DNA of 64,000 bases, from assembly GCA_934271235.1 (NCBI GenBank), contig CAKQQT010000017.1, forward strand, positions 1 to 64,000. Direction: 5' to 3'. Shown here in pieces: positions 1 through 8,314 of this stretch. How positions within the stretch are numbered: the first letter of the stretch is position 1; each line of letters begins with the position of its first letter. A program made the position numbers and the translations under genes. The notes below the pieces were generated by a model. That model saw nothing but the letters and a program-made list of their open reading frames with translations. It ran no database searches and was not told the DNA's origin. The DNA comes from an uncultured Clostridia bacterium. Lineage in GTDB: Bacteria > Bacillota > Clostridia > Peptostreptococcales > Anaerovoracaceae.

Positions 1-2
1 TC

Positions 3-146
3 CAGCACCAGGCAGGCATGCAGACGTCAAAGATCATCGTAGCGATCAACAAGGATCCGGAATGCCCGATGATGCAGCTGGCGGACTATGCGATCGAAGG
101 AGACCTGTACAAGGTGATCCCGGAGATCATGGCCCTTTGGGACTAA
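3..146 (+). CDS. etfA: Electron transfer flavoprotein alpha subunit, C-terminal end (partial)
   Basis: Only the last 47 codons are in the window; the reading frame runs off the left edge. The fragment contains the FAD-domain signature QHQAGMQ followed by [13 protein letters not shown] and [16 protein letters not shown], which is the conserved C-terminal end of EtfA, where FAD is bound. EtfAB passes electrons from acyl-CoA dehydrogenases, or takes part in flavin-based bifurcation during crotonyl-CoA reduction. Its place next to 4-hydroxybutyryl-CoA dehydratase fits a butyrate-forming fermentation (inference). Family assignment is secure; whether it is a bifurcating type cannot be told from this piece. 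Confidence 0.9.
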   Translation, partial: QHQAGMQTSKIIVAINKDPECPMMQLADYAIEGDLYKVIPEIMALWD

Positions 147-180
147 GGACAGAAAGAAACAGAAAGAAGAAACAAATGGT

Positions 181-960
181 ATGAAGAAAGACGCAGAAAA
201 GGAACCTCGTTTTCAGATCAAATATCTGCTCAACAGCGCGGTCTTGATCCAATACGGGAACGAAAAACTGCTGATCGACGGGATCTTATCCAATCATCAG
301 ATGTTTGATGTTTATGATGAACCGACACAGAACGCGATCTGGGAACGTAAAAACGAATTCGAGGGACTGAACTATCTGATCTTCACCCATTGTCATAATG
401 ACCATTACGGAAGAAAAAATGTCTGCAGATTTTTAGAGCTGAATCCGGGCGTCAAGGTCCTGATCCCCTCCAATCACCGCATTCCGGACGAGTTTATCCG
501 CGAAGCAGAGAAAAAGGACTCCCTGTTTTATATCATGCGCGGTGAGACCGGACAGATGCAGGAACTGGATCTCGGAGCCATCAAGATCGAATTCATGAAG
601 ACAGAGCACACGACTTTTCGCTATCCTGAACACTATTGCATAAACATCATTTCTCCTTTTGAAAATGTTGTGTTGACTGCCGATATGGAGTTCAATCGGA
701 TTCCGCTCCTGCAGAATTTTTCAAAGAAAGCTTATGCTTCTATTTTTATCAATCACCTCGCGCTTCTTCATCGCGCATGGAGAAACGAGCTGTTGGCTCT
801 GCAGTATGATAAGATCTATTTTTATCATCTGCCGACAGCAGAACGTGATTACTATCAGTATCGGCCGAGAGCCCTGCGGAACTGGGAAAAATATCAAAAA
901 GATTTTCCGATGGGAGAACTCTTGGACTATCAACCGAGCAAACCAAAAAAGTTCAAATAA
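181..960 (+). CDS. Metallo-beta-lactamase-fold hydrolase
   Basis: A 259-residue protein of the MBL superfamily. The metal site THCHNDHYG (HxHxDH type, about residues 68-76) is intact, with a further His in the TEHTTF segment and Asp in TADMEF. It resembles the UlaG/RomA-like group of cytosolic hydrolases rather than true beta-lactamases, and there is no signal peptide. It follows etfA by 34 nt and ends at a strong bidirectional terminator, so it may be the last gene of the etf unit. The start at 181 is preceded only by a weak A/G-rich site. Substrate unknown. Confidence 0.75.
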   Translation: MKKDAEKEPRFQIKYLLNSAVLIQYGNEKLLIDGILSNHQMFDVYDEPTQNAIWERKNEFEGLNYLIFTHCHNDHYGRKNVCRFLELNPGVKVLIPSNHRIPDEFIREAEKKDSLFYIMRGETGQMQELDLGAIKIEFMKTEHTTFRYPEHYCINIISPFENVVLTADMEFNRIPLLQNFSKKAYASIFINHLALLHRAWRNELLALQYDKIYFYHLPTAERDYYQYRPRALRNWEKYQKDFPMGELLDYQPSKPKKFK

Positions 961-968
961 ATGCCTAA

Positions 969-1006
969 TAAAAAATGCAGCCTTGCGAATCAGGCTGCAT
1001 TTTTTT
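969..1006. terminator. Bidirectional Rho-independent terminator
   Basis: A perfect 9-bp stem (ATGCAGCCT / AGGCTGCAT, 975-983 with 992-1000) with an 8-nt loop. It is flanked by an A-run on the left and six T on the right, so it can terminate both the rightward MBL gene and the leftward abfD gene. Confidence 0.9.
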
Positions 1007-1054
1007 ATCAAAAAGGAGTTAAAGAAAAGCAAAATTTAATTGAACAAAGTAAAA

Positions 1055-2527
1055 TTATTTGATCCCGGCGATCGCCTTGGCAAGCGCTTTCTTGCCTTCG
1101 ATGTTGCCCTGTCTCTGGATCATGATCCGCTGTGCCTGCGGGGACCCAGCTCCGTGCATGGACTCTGTCCGGTAGCCGACTGCCGCCGCGCCCAGACAGA
1201 TGTTCTCCAGGAATCTTAAGACTCTCATTCGATCTTCTGTTGTGCACTTGTCCGTATTCGCCGCATAGAACTTGCTGCAGATCTCGCCGATCGTCTCCCC
1301 GTTCCTGCCGACCGCAAGATCACTGTGGAAGTCCTTTTCGCTCGGCATCGTTACCATCAGACCGCCTGCGATGTCTTCCGCCAGTCTGACGATCTCATAC
1401 GGGAATCTTGTTACGTTCTGCTTGCACACGTTCGCCAGCAGCAGATCGATGATATAGCTTCCGCTTGCCGTCGGATGTCCTTCTGCCGAGCATGCGATGC
1501 CGCAGCAATATAACGTCTCGTTCAGATGCGTCATTTCGATCAGCTTATCTTTGATGTGGGACGCCTTGTCCGCGCCGTTGTATTCCGCTGCTAAGGCTGC
1601 CGCGCCGATCACCACATCGCCTACGCCGACCTTGCAGCCGCCGTAGCTCTGCCGGTGGAAGCCCGCGAACCGTTCGACCAGCATGCCCGCGAAGTCATAT
1701 TCGCCTGCCATGAAGACATATTCGTTCGGGATGAACACATCGTCAAAGACGACTAACGCTTCCTGTCCGCCGAACTGTTTGTTTCCGAGGTCCACATCCG
1801 CGCCTTCTTCCAGCTTACGCGTATCGCAGGACTGTCTGCCGTAGATCATGTAAAGCCCTTCCGCGTCAGACGGACATGCGAAGGATACCGCAAAGTCTTT
1901 GTCTTCTTCCCGCATCGCCTGGGTCGGCATGACTAAGTGCCAGTGGGAGTTGATGGATCCGGTCTGGTGGCATTTCGCGCCGCGTACCACGATCCCGTCT
2001 TCTCGGACTTCCTTGATCCGCACGAACATATCAAGATCCTTCTGTGCATGCGGCGCCAGTCCGCGGTTGCCCTTCGGGTCAGTCATCGCGCCGTCTACGA
2101 CCAGATCGTTTTCCTGTACGAACTGCAGGAATTTTTTAAATCTCTGATGGTAGTCGGTCCCATATTTCTGATCGATCTCATAGGTCGTGGAATATTCGGC
2201 GTTGAACGCATCCATACCGACGCATCTTTGGAAGCAGGACGCGGTCTTCTGACCGAGCAGTCTCTGCATTTTGACTTTGTTTTTGAGGTCTTCGGTGCTC
2301 TGATGGATGTGGGTGAAACGATTGATCTTTTGGCCGGTCAGATGCGACTTGACGGTCATCAGGTCCTCATACTGCGGATCGCACGCCAGATCATAGGTGA
2401 CTGCCACACAGTTGATGGACGGGCGGATCATCGGATGATCGACCCAGTTGTCGATCTTTTTTCCGAACATGTAGACCCTTGTATTCAGTTTTCTTAAGCT
2501 TTCGGTGTACTCTGCTCCTGTCATCAT
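1055..2527 (-). CDS. abfD: 4-hydroxybutyryl-CoA dehydratase / vinylacetyl-CoA delta-isomerase
   Basis: Dehydrates 4-hydroxybutyryl-CoA to crotonyl-CoA with a [4Fe-4S] cluster and FAD, the radical step of GABA, succinate and 4-hydroxybutyrate fermentation. Conserved family segments are present: LNTRVYMFG, the ASCFQRCVGMDAF motif with two cluster cysteines (Cys98 and Cys102), FHRQSYGGCK with the cluster His and third Cys, and NETLYCCGIACSAEGHPT. I place the start at the ATG at 2527 rather than at an in-frame TTG seven codons upstream. GAGGAGG (2536-2542) sits 8 nt before this ATG, and the resulting 490 residues match the usual length of the enzyme. It has its own promoter and is divergent from the LysR gene, its likely regulator (inference). 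Confidence 0.96.
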   Translation of the reverse strand: MMTGAEYTESLRKLNTRVYMFGKKIDNWVDHPMIRPSINCVAVTYDLACDPQYEDLMTVKSHLTGQKINRFTHIHQSTEDLKNKVKMQRLLGQKTASCFQRCVGMDAFNAEYSTTYEIDQKYGTDYHQRFKKFLQFVQENDLVVDGAMTDPKGNRGLAPHAQKDLDMFVRIKEVREDGIVVRGAKCHQTGSINSHWHLVMPTQAMREEDKDFAVSFACPSDAEGLYMIYGRQSCDTRKLEEGADVDLGNKQFGGQEALVVFDDVFIPNEYVFMAGEYDFAGMLVERFAGFHRQSYGGCKVGVGDVVIGAAALAAEYNGADKASHIKDKLIEMTHLNETLYCCGIACSAEGHPTASGSYIIDLLLANVCKQNVTRFPYEIVRLAEDIAGGLMVTMPSEKDFHSDLAVGRNGETIGEICSKFYAANTDKCTTEDRMRVLRFLENICLGAAAVGYRTESMHGAGSPQAQRIMIQRQGNIEGKKALAKAIAGIK

Positions 2528-2584
2528 AAAAGGTTCCTCCTCGTACAAAAAGTTTACTTCTAATATGCGCTTCTTATAAAAAAT

Positions 2585-2614
2585 AGTATAGCATGGTTGC
2601 TTTTTTTATGTAAA
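2585..2614 (-). promoter_or_regulatory. Promoter of abfD
   Basis: Reading leftward, TTTACA (2609-2614) and TATACT (2585-2590) are separated by 18 bp, upstream of the abfD ribosome binding site. A sigma-A type promoter predicted by eye. Confidence 0.6.
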
Positions 2615-2635
2615 TATATTAAAGTTATCAGTAGG

Positions 2636-2649
2636 TATAAATATTTATA
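2636..2649. promoter_or_regulatory. Candidate LysR operator (palindrome)
   Basis: TATAAATATTTATA is a perfect 14-bp palindrome lying upstream of the abfD -35 box and 57 bp before the divergent lysR start. LysR-type regulators usually bind AT-rich dyads in such divergent gaps. Its role here is inference, and AT-rich palindromes also occur by chance. Confidence 0.35.
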
Positions 2650-2705
2650 ATTTGTATTTTTGAGGATAAGCGGTATCATGGTAGGTAGAAGGAAATGGTG
2701 AAAGA

Positions 2706-3656
2706 ATGGATATCAAACAACTGAATTACTTTGTGCAGATCGCGCAGTGCGGCAGCTATTCCCTGGCTTCTCAGAAGCTATATATCTCACAGCCCGCGCT
2801 GAGCAAGGTCATAAAGAATATGGAAGACGAGATGGGCTTTTCTCTGTTCTATACGTATCAGAGAAGACAAAAGCTTACCGACGCCGGACAGCTTTTTTAT
2901 GAAAAGGCGGTAAAACTGCTGGAAAGCTACAATGATCTGATCCAGACGACGTATGTGGAGGAGTGCATCAACAAAGGCCACTTGAAGATCGGCCTGTCGG
3001 TCGCTGCCGGCGGCGCGCTGTTTTCCCACATCATCCCGGGGTTCACAAAGTTATATCCGCAGATCACTTTTTCCATTTTGGAAAGGGAGACGAACATTTT
3101 AAAAGAGGAACTGCTGAAAAAAAATCTGGATGCCGCGTATATCGACCTGCATCACTTTAACAGCGCAGAAGATCAGGAAAATTTCGAAGTGTATGAACTG
3201 TTCCAGACAGAAAACGTACTGGTAGCCTCGGTTGATAATCCGATCACACAGCGAAAGGATATCAGCTATGAGGAACTGGAGGGGCAGAAACTGATCCTTT
3301 ACAACGGAGGAAAGGAAGTTTCCAGCCAGATCGAACTGGAATTGAAGAAGATGGGGATTTCGCCGAACGTCGCGTTCGTTTCAACACAGTGGAATTTCAT
3401 CCTCGATGCGGTCGCCAACAATATGGGCGTTGTCGTATGTCCATATTATATTTATTCGAAACATAAGAGTCCGCAGCTTACCTATGTTCGGATCAAACCG
3501 GATGTAGCGTATCGGCAGATCGGCATCATCACGAAGAAAAACGAATATAAGACCAGAGCTTGTATCTGTTTTTTGGACTATGCCTCCGAACTGTCGAACT
3601 ATGAAGGCATCACCGAGCGGCTTCGCGTGCCGTATGAAGAAAGCGTCCGGAAATAA
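2706..3656 (+). CDS. LysR-family transcriptional regulator
   Basis: A 316-residue LTTR of standard length. The N-terminal winged helix-turn-helix (about residues 1-60, with SYSLASQKLYISQPALSKVI) is typical. The C-terminal two-lobed effector domain begins near residue 90 (LKIGLSVAAGGALFSHIIPGF). It sits divergently to abfD and directly upstream of the alcohol dehydrogenase and the TIM/VOC cluster, so it probably senses the imported substrate or an intermediate and activates these units (inference). The effector is unknown. The start ATG at 2706 has a weak GGTGAAAG site just ahead. Confidence 0.92.
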   Translation: MDIKQLNYFVQIAQCGSYSLASQKLYISQPALSKVIKNMEDEMGFSLFYTYQRRQKLTDAGQLFYEKAVKLLESYNDLIQTTYVEECINKGHLKIGLSVAAGGALFSHIIPGFTKLYPQITFSILERETNILKEELLKKNLDAAYIDLHHFNSAEDQENFEVYELFQTENVLVASVDNPITQRKDISYEELEGQKLILYNGGKEVSSQIELELKKMGISPNVAFVSTQWNFILDAVANNMGVVVCPYYIYSKHKSPQLTYVRIKPDVAYRQIGIITKKNEYKTRACICFLDYASELSNYEGITERLRVPYEESVRK

Positions 3657-3714
3657 CGCGGAACGAAAATGTTTTCCTCCTTTCAGCTAGAAAAAAAGAA
3701 ACGGAGAAAGCAGG

Positions 3715-4806
3715 ATGAAAGGAAAAATTGTTTATTTTGAAGGCAGCAAGAAATTCGGATTTGCCGAACATGATCTGCCGGAAGTAGAACCTGGCGCGGT
3801 CCTGGTCAAAGTATTATGTACCAATATCTGCGGATCAGATGTAAAGAACTGGTTAGGGACCTCTTCTGTCGGTATCGGCGCGAAGCCGACCTGTCAGGGA
3901 CATGAATTCGTCGGAGAGATCTACCAGCTCGGTGAAGGCGTGGAAACGGACAGCATGGGACAGCCGGTAAAAGTCGGCGACCGTATCGTTGCGCCGTATT
4001 ACATTACCTGCGGAGTCTGCGATGCCTGCAAAGCAGGCCGTTACGATCTTTGCGAAAACGCCTATATCCATTTGGGGACCGAGCCGTCGCAGTGGCCGTA
4101 CTTCGGCGGAACTTTCGCGTCGCATTATTACATTTATCCGGATCAAAAATTCTACAAGGTACCGGATGATGTTCCGAACGAACTGGCAGTCGGCGTGAAC
4201 TGTGCTTTTTCACAGGTTTACTACGGTCTGGAACGGGCGGATCTGAAAGCCGGCGAAACGCTGCTGATCCAGGGAGCCGGCGGTCTGGGCGTCTATGCGG
4301 CTGCGATCGCCAAAGAAAAGGGCGCACGTGTCATTATGATCGACGGCGTCAAGGAACGTCTGGAATTTGCGAAGCGGTTCGGCGTGGATGAGATCATCGA
4401 TCTGAGCGAAGTCAAAGAACTGGCAGACAGAGAACAGCGCGTAAAGGAACTCACGAACGGCAAGGGCGTCAATGTGGCGTTGGAAGTAACCGGATTCGCA
4501 GGCGCATTTGAGGAAGGCATCCGCCATCTGGCTGTCATGGGACGTTACATCGTCATCGGCATCAATTCGACAGCCGTCAGCGCAACGATCTCCCCGGGCT
4601 ATATCACAAGAAAGGCCTTAACGGTTTACGGCGTTGTGCGTTATCTTCCGGAATATCTGCATAAGTCGCTGCTGTTCCTGGAAAAGTATCAGCACAAATA
4701 TCCGTTTAACGAATTCTCACAGAGAACGTTCGATTTAAGTGAGATCGGCGAAGCACTGCAGCTTTCGGCGGATAAAAAAATAACCAGAGCGATCATCAAG
4801 CCTTAA
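3715..4806 (+). CDS. Zinc-dependent alcohol dehydrogenase (MDR family)
   Basis: A 363-residue medium-chain dehydrogenase. The catalytic zinc region has Cys in NICGSD and the GHEFVGEI motif. The structural zinc lobe CGVCDACKAGRYDLC is complete, and the Rossmann segment GAGGLGVYAAAIAKEKGA binds NAD(P). Such enzymes oxidise secondary alcohols or polyols to ketones. It follows lysR by 58 nt and ends at a clear terminator, so lysR-adh is a separate unit from the TIM/VOC genes downstream. The likely role is oxidation of a hydroxyl group on the imported compound; the substrate cannot be read from the sequence. Confidence 0.9.
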   Translation: MKGKIVYFEGSKKFGFAEHDLPEVEPGAVLVKVLCTNICGSDVKNWLGTSSVGIGAKPTCQGHEFVGEIYQLGEGVETDSMGQPVKVGDRIVAPYYITCGVCDACKAGRYDLCENAYIHLGTEPSQWPYFGGTFASHYYIYPDQKFYKVPDDVPNELAVGVNCAFSQVYYGLERADLKAGETLLIQGAGGLGVYAAAIAKEKGARVIMIDGVKERLEFAKRFGVDEIIDLSEVKELADREQRVKELTNGKGVNVALEVTGFAGAFEEGIRHLAVMGRYIVIGINSTAVSATISPGYITRKALTVYGVVRYLPEYLHKSLLFLEKYQHKYPFNEFSQRTFDLSEIGEALQLSADKKITRAIIKP

Positions 4807-4838
4807 AGGATCCTCAAAAAAACATATATGACAGAAAC

Positions 4839-4881
4839 TGCGGGCAGTCTTACCGTTCGGTACGGGCTGCCTGCTTTTTTT
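4839..4881 (+). terminator. Rho-independent terminator after alcohol dehydrogenase
   Basis: A compound hairpin with outer GGCAG/CTGCC pairing and inner TACCG-TT-CGGTA pairing, followed by a run of seven T. Confidence 0.8.
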
Positions 4882-4944
4882 GCGCGCTGCCCGGAGCATG
4901 CGTTTCAATAACCGCAAGGAATACCTATATCCAACAAATAAGAA

Positions 4945-4974
4945 TTGTACTTTCCGGCAGACTTTGGATACAAT
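4945..4974 (+). promoter_or_regulatory. Promoter of the TIM1-lplA-VOC1-SDR unit
   Basis: TTGTAC and TACAAT with an 18-bp spacer, 41 bp before the start at 5016 and just after the preceding terminator. Confidence 0.6.
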
Positions 4975-5015
4975 AAACTTATAAAACTGGAACGAAACAA
5001 AAGGAGAGTAGAACC

Positions 5016-5864
5016 ATGGCAAAGATCAAGTTCGGCGTTTGCGAATTTGGATTCCCATATTGGGGACCGATGGCCATTCAAATGGCGCATGAAGCGGGCT
5101 ATACCGGCATGCAGCTTGCTGACGGCGGTGGATCACAATATTCCTATCCGCTGAATAATAAGTGGGTGCAGGACAGCTATCTGGAGAACGCGGCAAAGTA
5201 TGACATCACGCTGCAGTCCATTCATCTATACACCCTTGTCCGTCAGGGCTTTATCCGGAGCAGCCTGCAGACTGCAGACGGCAAAGAAGGAATGGAAAGC
5301 ATCCGTAAAGGCATCATCGCGGCATCGGAAATGAAGATCCCGACCGTGATGATCGAAGGTATGCGTATGTACGGAGCAGCACAGCACAGACATGTTTTTG
5401 AAATGTACCAATACGCAGTAGAAGTCGCGGAAGCCTATGGCGTACAGATCGCAATGGAAACCGACATCACGATGGAGGAACATTTTAAATTCCTCGACGC
5501 CTTTGACGGTAAACTGAAACTTTGCTTTGATACGCATAACCCGGTCATGTACGGAACCGGATTCCCGCCGGATATGATCCGTGCGCTCGGCAAAGAACGC
5601 ATCGATCATTTCCATATGAAAGAATCGCAGCCGGATGCGGAAGGCTTTGTAACCAAAGAAACCGCGCCGATCGTTCTGCTGGGAGAAGGCGGAACTTATT
5701 TCAAAGAATCCGTACAGGCGATCAAGGACATCGGCTATGAAGGCTGGATCATTTCGGAAACCTTCTATACCCGTCCGAACCTGAACCAAAACGGAGACGA
5801 CTACATCTCCGCGGCAAGAAAAGATGTGGAGACACTGGAAGCAGCATTTGCAGATTATCAGTAG
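5016..5864 (+). CDS. Sugar phosphate isomerase/epimerase-like TIM barrel (TIM1)
   Basis: A 282-residue protein of the xylose-isomerase-like TIM barrel superfamily (AP_endonuc_2; relatives include IolE, IolI and 3-dehydroshikimate dehydratases). The four usual metal ligands are visible: Glu in IAMETD, Asp in LCFDTHNP, His in DHFHMKE and Glu in ISETFY. Members isomerise, epimerise or dehydrate keto sugars and cyclic ketones. It is one of four paralogues in the island and opens with the family signature KFGVCEFGFPYWG. First gene of a four-gene unit with lplA, VOC1 and the SDR. Exact reaction unknown; dehydration or isomerisation of a keto-polyol is an inference. Confidence 0.85.
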   Translation: MAKIKFGVCEFGFPYWGPMAIQMAHEAGYTGMQLADGGGSQYSYPLNNKWVQDSYLENAAKYDITLQSIHLYTLVRQGFIRSSLQTADGKEGMESIRKGIIAASEMKIPTVMIEGMRMYGAAQHRHVFEMYQYAVEVAEAYGVQIAMETDITMEEHFKFLDAFDGKLKLCFDTHNPVMYGTGFPPDMIRALGKERIDHFHMKESQPDAEGFVTKETAPIVLLGEGGTYFKESVQAIKDIGYEGWIISETFYTRPNLNQNGDDYISAARKDVETLEAAFADYQ

Positions 5865-5885
5865 ACGTGAGGGAGGTGACGGACC

Positions 5886-6866
5886 ATGATCTACTTGGAG
5901 TCGAAGAGTCACGACCCATACTTCAATTTGGCATTGGAAGAGTACGTGTTCGAAAAACTGGATCAGAACGAAGAATACTTTATGCTCTGGCAGAATGACA
6001 ACACCATTGTTGTCGGAAAATATCAGAACACCGCGCAGGAGATCAATCAGGCGTTTGTAGATGCAAATCATATTCGCGTTGCCCGCAGGCTTTCGGGAGG
6101 CGGTGCTGTCTATCACGACAAAGGGAATCTCAACTTTACCTTTATCATCAGCGAAGAAGGCCACGGCCTGCAGTTCCGGCAGTTTATCCAGCCGGTCATC
6201 CGGGCGCTTGCGAAACTCGGGATCCGAGCGGAGTTTACCGGCCGGAACGATATCACGATCGACGGAAAAAAAATATCCGGCAATTCGCAGTATGTGAAGC
6301 GCGGCCGGATCATGCACCACGGATGCATCCTGGTCGACAGCAACTTGACCAACGTATCGGAGGCGCTGCGGCCGAAAGAGGCAAAATTCGAATCCAAGAG
6401 CGCGAAGTCTGTCGCGTCGCGCGTTACGACGATCAACGCCTGCAGTCCGAACGAGATCACCGTCGAGGTCTTCAAAAAAGCACTTGCCGATGAAGTGCTG
6501 CAGGGAAGCGGTGCACAGGAATATGTGCTTTCGGAAGCAGAACTCGCGGAGATCCAAAAGCTCACCGATGAAAAGTACAATACCTGGGAATGGAATTACG
6601 GAAAGTCCGGCAATTACAATTACGAGAAGAGTCAGCGCTATGACTTCGGAACCGTAGAGATCTCTGCCACCGTGCGGGAAGGCATTTTGCAGGAAGTCCG
6701 CATCCACGGAGATTTCTTCGGAAACGGCGAGATCACGGATCTGGAAACAGCGCTGCAGGGCGAAGCTTTAGATGAAAAACTCGGCAGCAGGATCGCAGCG
6801 AAGATCGATGTGGATCACTACATCCACGGTATGACCGCGGCGGATCTGCAGAAACAGTTAAGATAA
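5886..6866 (+). CDS. lplA: Lipoate-protein ligase A
   Basis: A 326-residue ligase that activates free lipoate with ATP and attaches it to a lysine of lipoyl domains. The family signature RRLSGGGAVYHD is present near residues 65-76, KISGNSQY lies near 125-132, and the C-terminal accessory domain begins near residue 240. It starts 21 nt after TIM1 behind a GGGAGGTGA site. Its presence is explained by the stand-alone lipoyl protein at 16467, which needs lipoylation. This suggests that the TIM/VOC unit and the E1/E2 unit work in one pathway. Confidence 0.93.
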   Translation: MIYLESKSHDPYFNLALEEYVFEKLDQNEEYFMLWQNDNTIVVGKYQNTAQEINQAFVDANHIRVARRLSGGGAVYHDKGNLNFTFIISEEGHGLQFRQFIQPVIRALAKLGIRAEFTGRNDITIDGKKISGNSQYVKRGRIMHHGCILVDSNLTNVSEALRPKEAKFESKSAKSVASRVTTINACSPNEITVEVFKKALADEVLQGSGAQEYVLSEAELAEIQKLTDEKYNTWEWNYGKSGNYNYEKSQRYDFGTVEISATVREGILQEVRIHGDFFGNGEITDLETALQGEALDEKLGSRIAAKIDVDHYIHGMTAADLQKQLR

Positions 6867-6879
6867 GAAAGAGGCGGCT

Positions 6880-7404
6880 ATGGAAAAAATCAAACCGGAA
6901 CTGGTCTTTCAGGTGGGATGCATCGTGGAAGACGTTGAAAAAACGGTAGAAAACCTGAAACATTATTTTGCGCTGGATGAGGCGTCGATCATTTTCAAGA
7001 ACACAAAACAGCGCGCGCAGGAAGGCACCGAGATCCAGAACTTTTACAACGGAGAGCCGCGTGAATTCTATATCAAAACTGCCAGACTGGACTTTGGCGG
7101 CATTGATCTGGAATATATCGAACCGCTCAACAAGGACGGCGGGGATCCATATTCCGACTGGTTGAAAAAACACGGTCCCGGCTTACATCATATCAACCTC
7201 AAGGTGGATGACCGTCCGGCCTTGGACGAAGAAATGAAAAAGCAGGGAAGACCGCAGCATATCTATACGGAGATCGGTGGTCTGGGCTTGGAAACCTATG
7301 ATTTCCGCGACCTGTTCGGATTTATCTGTGAACTTGGCGATATGGTCGTCGGCCCAATGGCGGAAAGCTACAACAAAGCACATGAAAAAAATTCAAAGAA
7401 ATAG
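6880..7404 (+). CDS. VOC-fold metalloprotein (VOC1)
   Basis: A 174-residue protein of the vicinal oxygen chelate superfamily (glyoxalase I, methylmalonyl-CoA epimerase and dioxygenase relatives). The expected four metal positions read Gln (VFQVGC), Glu (DLEYIEPL), His (LHHINLKV) and Glu (FICELGD), an intact set. The segment before the His, with P-Y-S-D-W-L and HGPGLHH, resembles methylmalonyl-CoA epimerases. It follows lplA by 13 nt. One of four VOC paralogues in the island. Such proteins catalyse epimerisation, isomerisation or lyase reactions through enolates; the substrate is unknown. Confidence 0.82.
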   Translation: MEKIKPELVFQVGCIVEDVEKTVENLKHYFALDEASIIFKNTKQRAQEGTEIQNFYNGEPREFYIKTARLDFGGIDLEYIEPLNKDGGDPYSDWLKKHGPGLHHINLKVDDRPALDEEMKKQGRPQHIYTEIGGLGLETYDFRDLFGFICELGDMVVGPMAESYNKAHEKNSKK

Positions 7405-7437
7405 AAGAAAATGAGAGAGCGAAAGGAGAATCATTTC

Positions 7438-8229
7438 ATGGGAAGATTAGAAAATAAAGTCGCGATCGTAACAGGCGGCGCAAAGGGCATCGGTTATGTG
7501 ACCTGTAACACATTCAGCAGAGAAGGCGCATCCGTTGTCATCGTAGACATGGATAAGGAAGCAGCAGAAAAAGCTGCACAGGAGATCAACGACAAGGGCG
7601 GCAAAGCGCTGGCAGTCGCTGCAAATCTGACGGTAGCAGAAGACAGAGAAGCCATCTTTGAGAAAGCGGTTGAAAAATTCGGCAAAGTGGATATCCTGAT
7701 CAACAACGCAGGTTGGGGCTGCAAAACACCATTCCTGGAGATGACAGAAGAGCCGTTTGAACGATCCATCAACCTGAATATGAAAGCTACATACTTCATG
7801 ATCCAGCTGGCATGTAAACAGATGATCAAGCAGGGGACCGGCGGAAGGATCGTCAGCACGTCTTCTACCGCTGCTTTTCAAGGCGAGAAGAACGGAAGCA
7901 TTTATTCCGGAACGAAGTCCGCGATCATCGCGTTCTCAAGAGCGATCGCGCTGGAAGTCGGCCAGTATGGCATCAATGTCAACTGTGTGGCGCCGGGATT
8001 CACCAGAACGAACAATAACGGACATATTCCGGGCAGCATCGATGAAAACTTCCTGCAGATCACACCGACCAAGAGGATCAATGAAGCACAGGACATTGCG
8101 AACGGTTATCTGTTCCTCGTTTCCGACGAAGCGCGTCAGATCACGGCACAGGTACTGCCGATCGACGGCGGATATTCCGGAACTCGTGCAATGCAGGCAA
8201 GTCAGGACACAAGCATGCAGGTAAAATAA
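7438..8229 (+). CDS. Short-chain dehydrogenase/reductase
   Basis: A 263-residue classical SDR with the cofactor motif TGGAKGIG (residues 11-18), the NNAG motif, the catalytic YSGTK (YxxxK) with an upstream Ser, and the C-terminal LPIDGGYSGT. I start it at 7438, where AAAGGAG lies 7 nt upstream, rather than at an earlier in-frame ATG. It catalyses NAD(P)-dependent interconversion of a hydroxyl and a carbonyl. Last gene of the TIM1-lplA-VOC1 unit, closed by a terminator at 8238. Confidence 0.92.
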   Translation: MGRLENKVAIVTGGAKGIGYVTCNTFSREGASVVIVDMDKEAAEKAAQEINDKGGKALAVAANLTVAEDREAIFEKAVEKFGKVDILINNAGWGCKTPFLEMTEEPFERSINLNMKATYFMIQLACKQMIKQGTGGRIVSTSSTAAFQGEKNGSIYSGTKSAIIAFSRAIALEVGQYGINVNCVAPGFTRTNNNGHIPGSIDENFLQITPTKRINEAQDIANGYLFLVSDEARQITAQVLPIDGGYSGTRAMQASQDTSMQVK

Positions 8230-8237
8230 GCAAAGCG

Positions 8238-8279
8238 AAAAGGATTATCGGCGAGTCAAAGGGCGATGATCCTTTTTTT
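8238..8279 (+). terminator. Rho-independent terminator after the SDR
   Basis: AAAAGGAT/ATCCTTTT outer stem, ATCG/CGAT inner pairing, followed by a T-run. Confidence 0.8.
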
Positions 8280-8314
8280 GACCCAAAATATAGTAAAAAA
8301 CGATTGGAGAAGAC

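Noticed and set aside
2528..2548. Seven-codon N-terminal extension of AbfD from a TTG codon
   Set aside because: The extension overlaps the GAGGAGG ribosome binding site, and the ATG at 2527 gives the usual 490 residues.
5226..6707. A 493-codon open frame on the minus strand opposite TIM1 and lplA
   Set aside because: It is antisense to two well-supported genes, its protein has no recognisable motif, and long antisense frames are common in GC-balanced codon-biased DNA.
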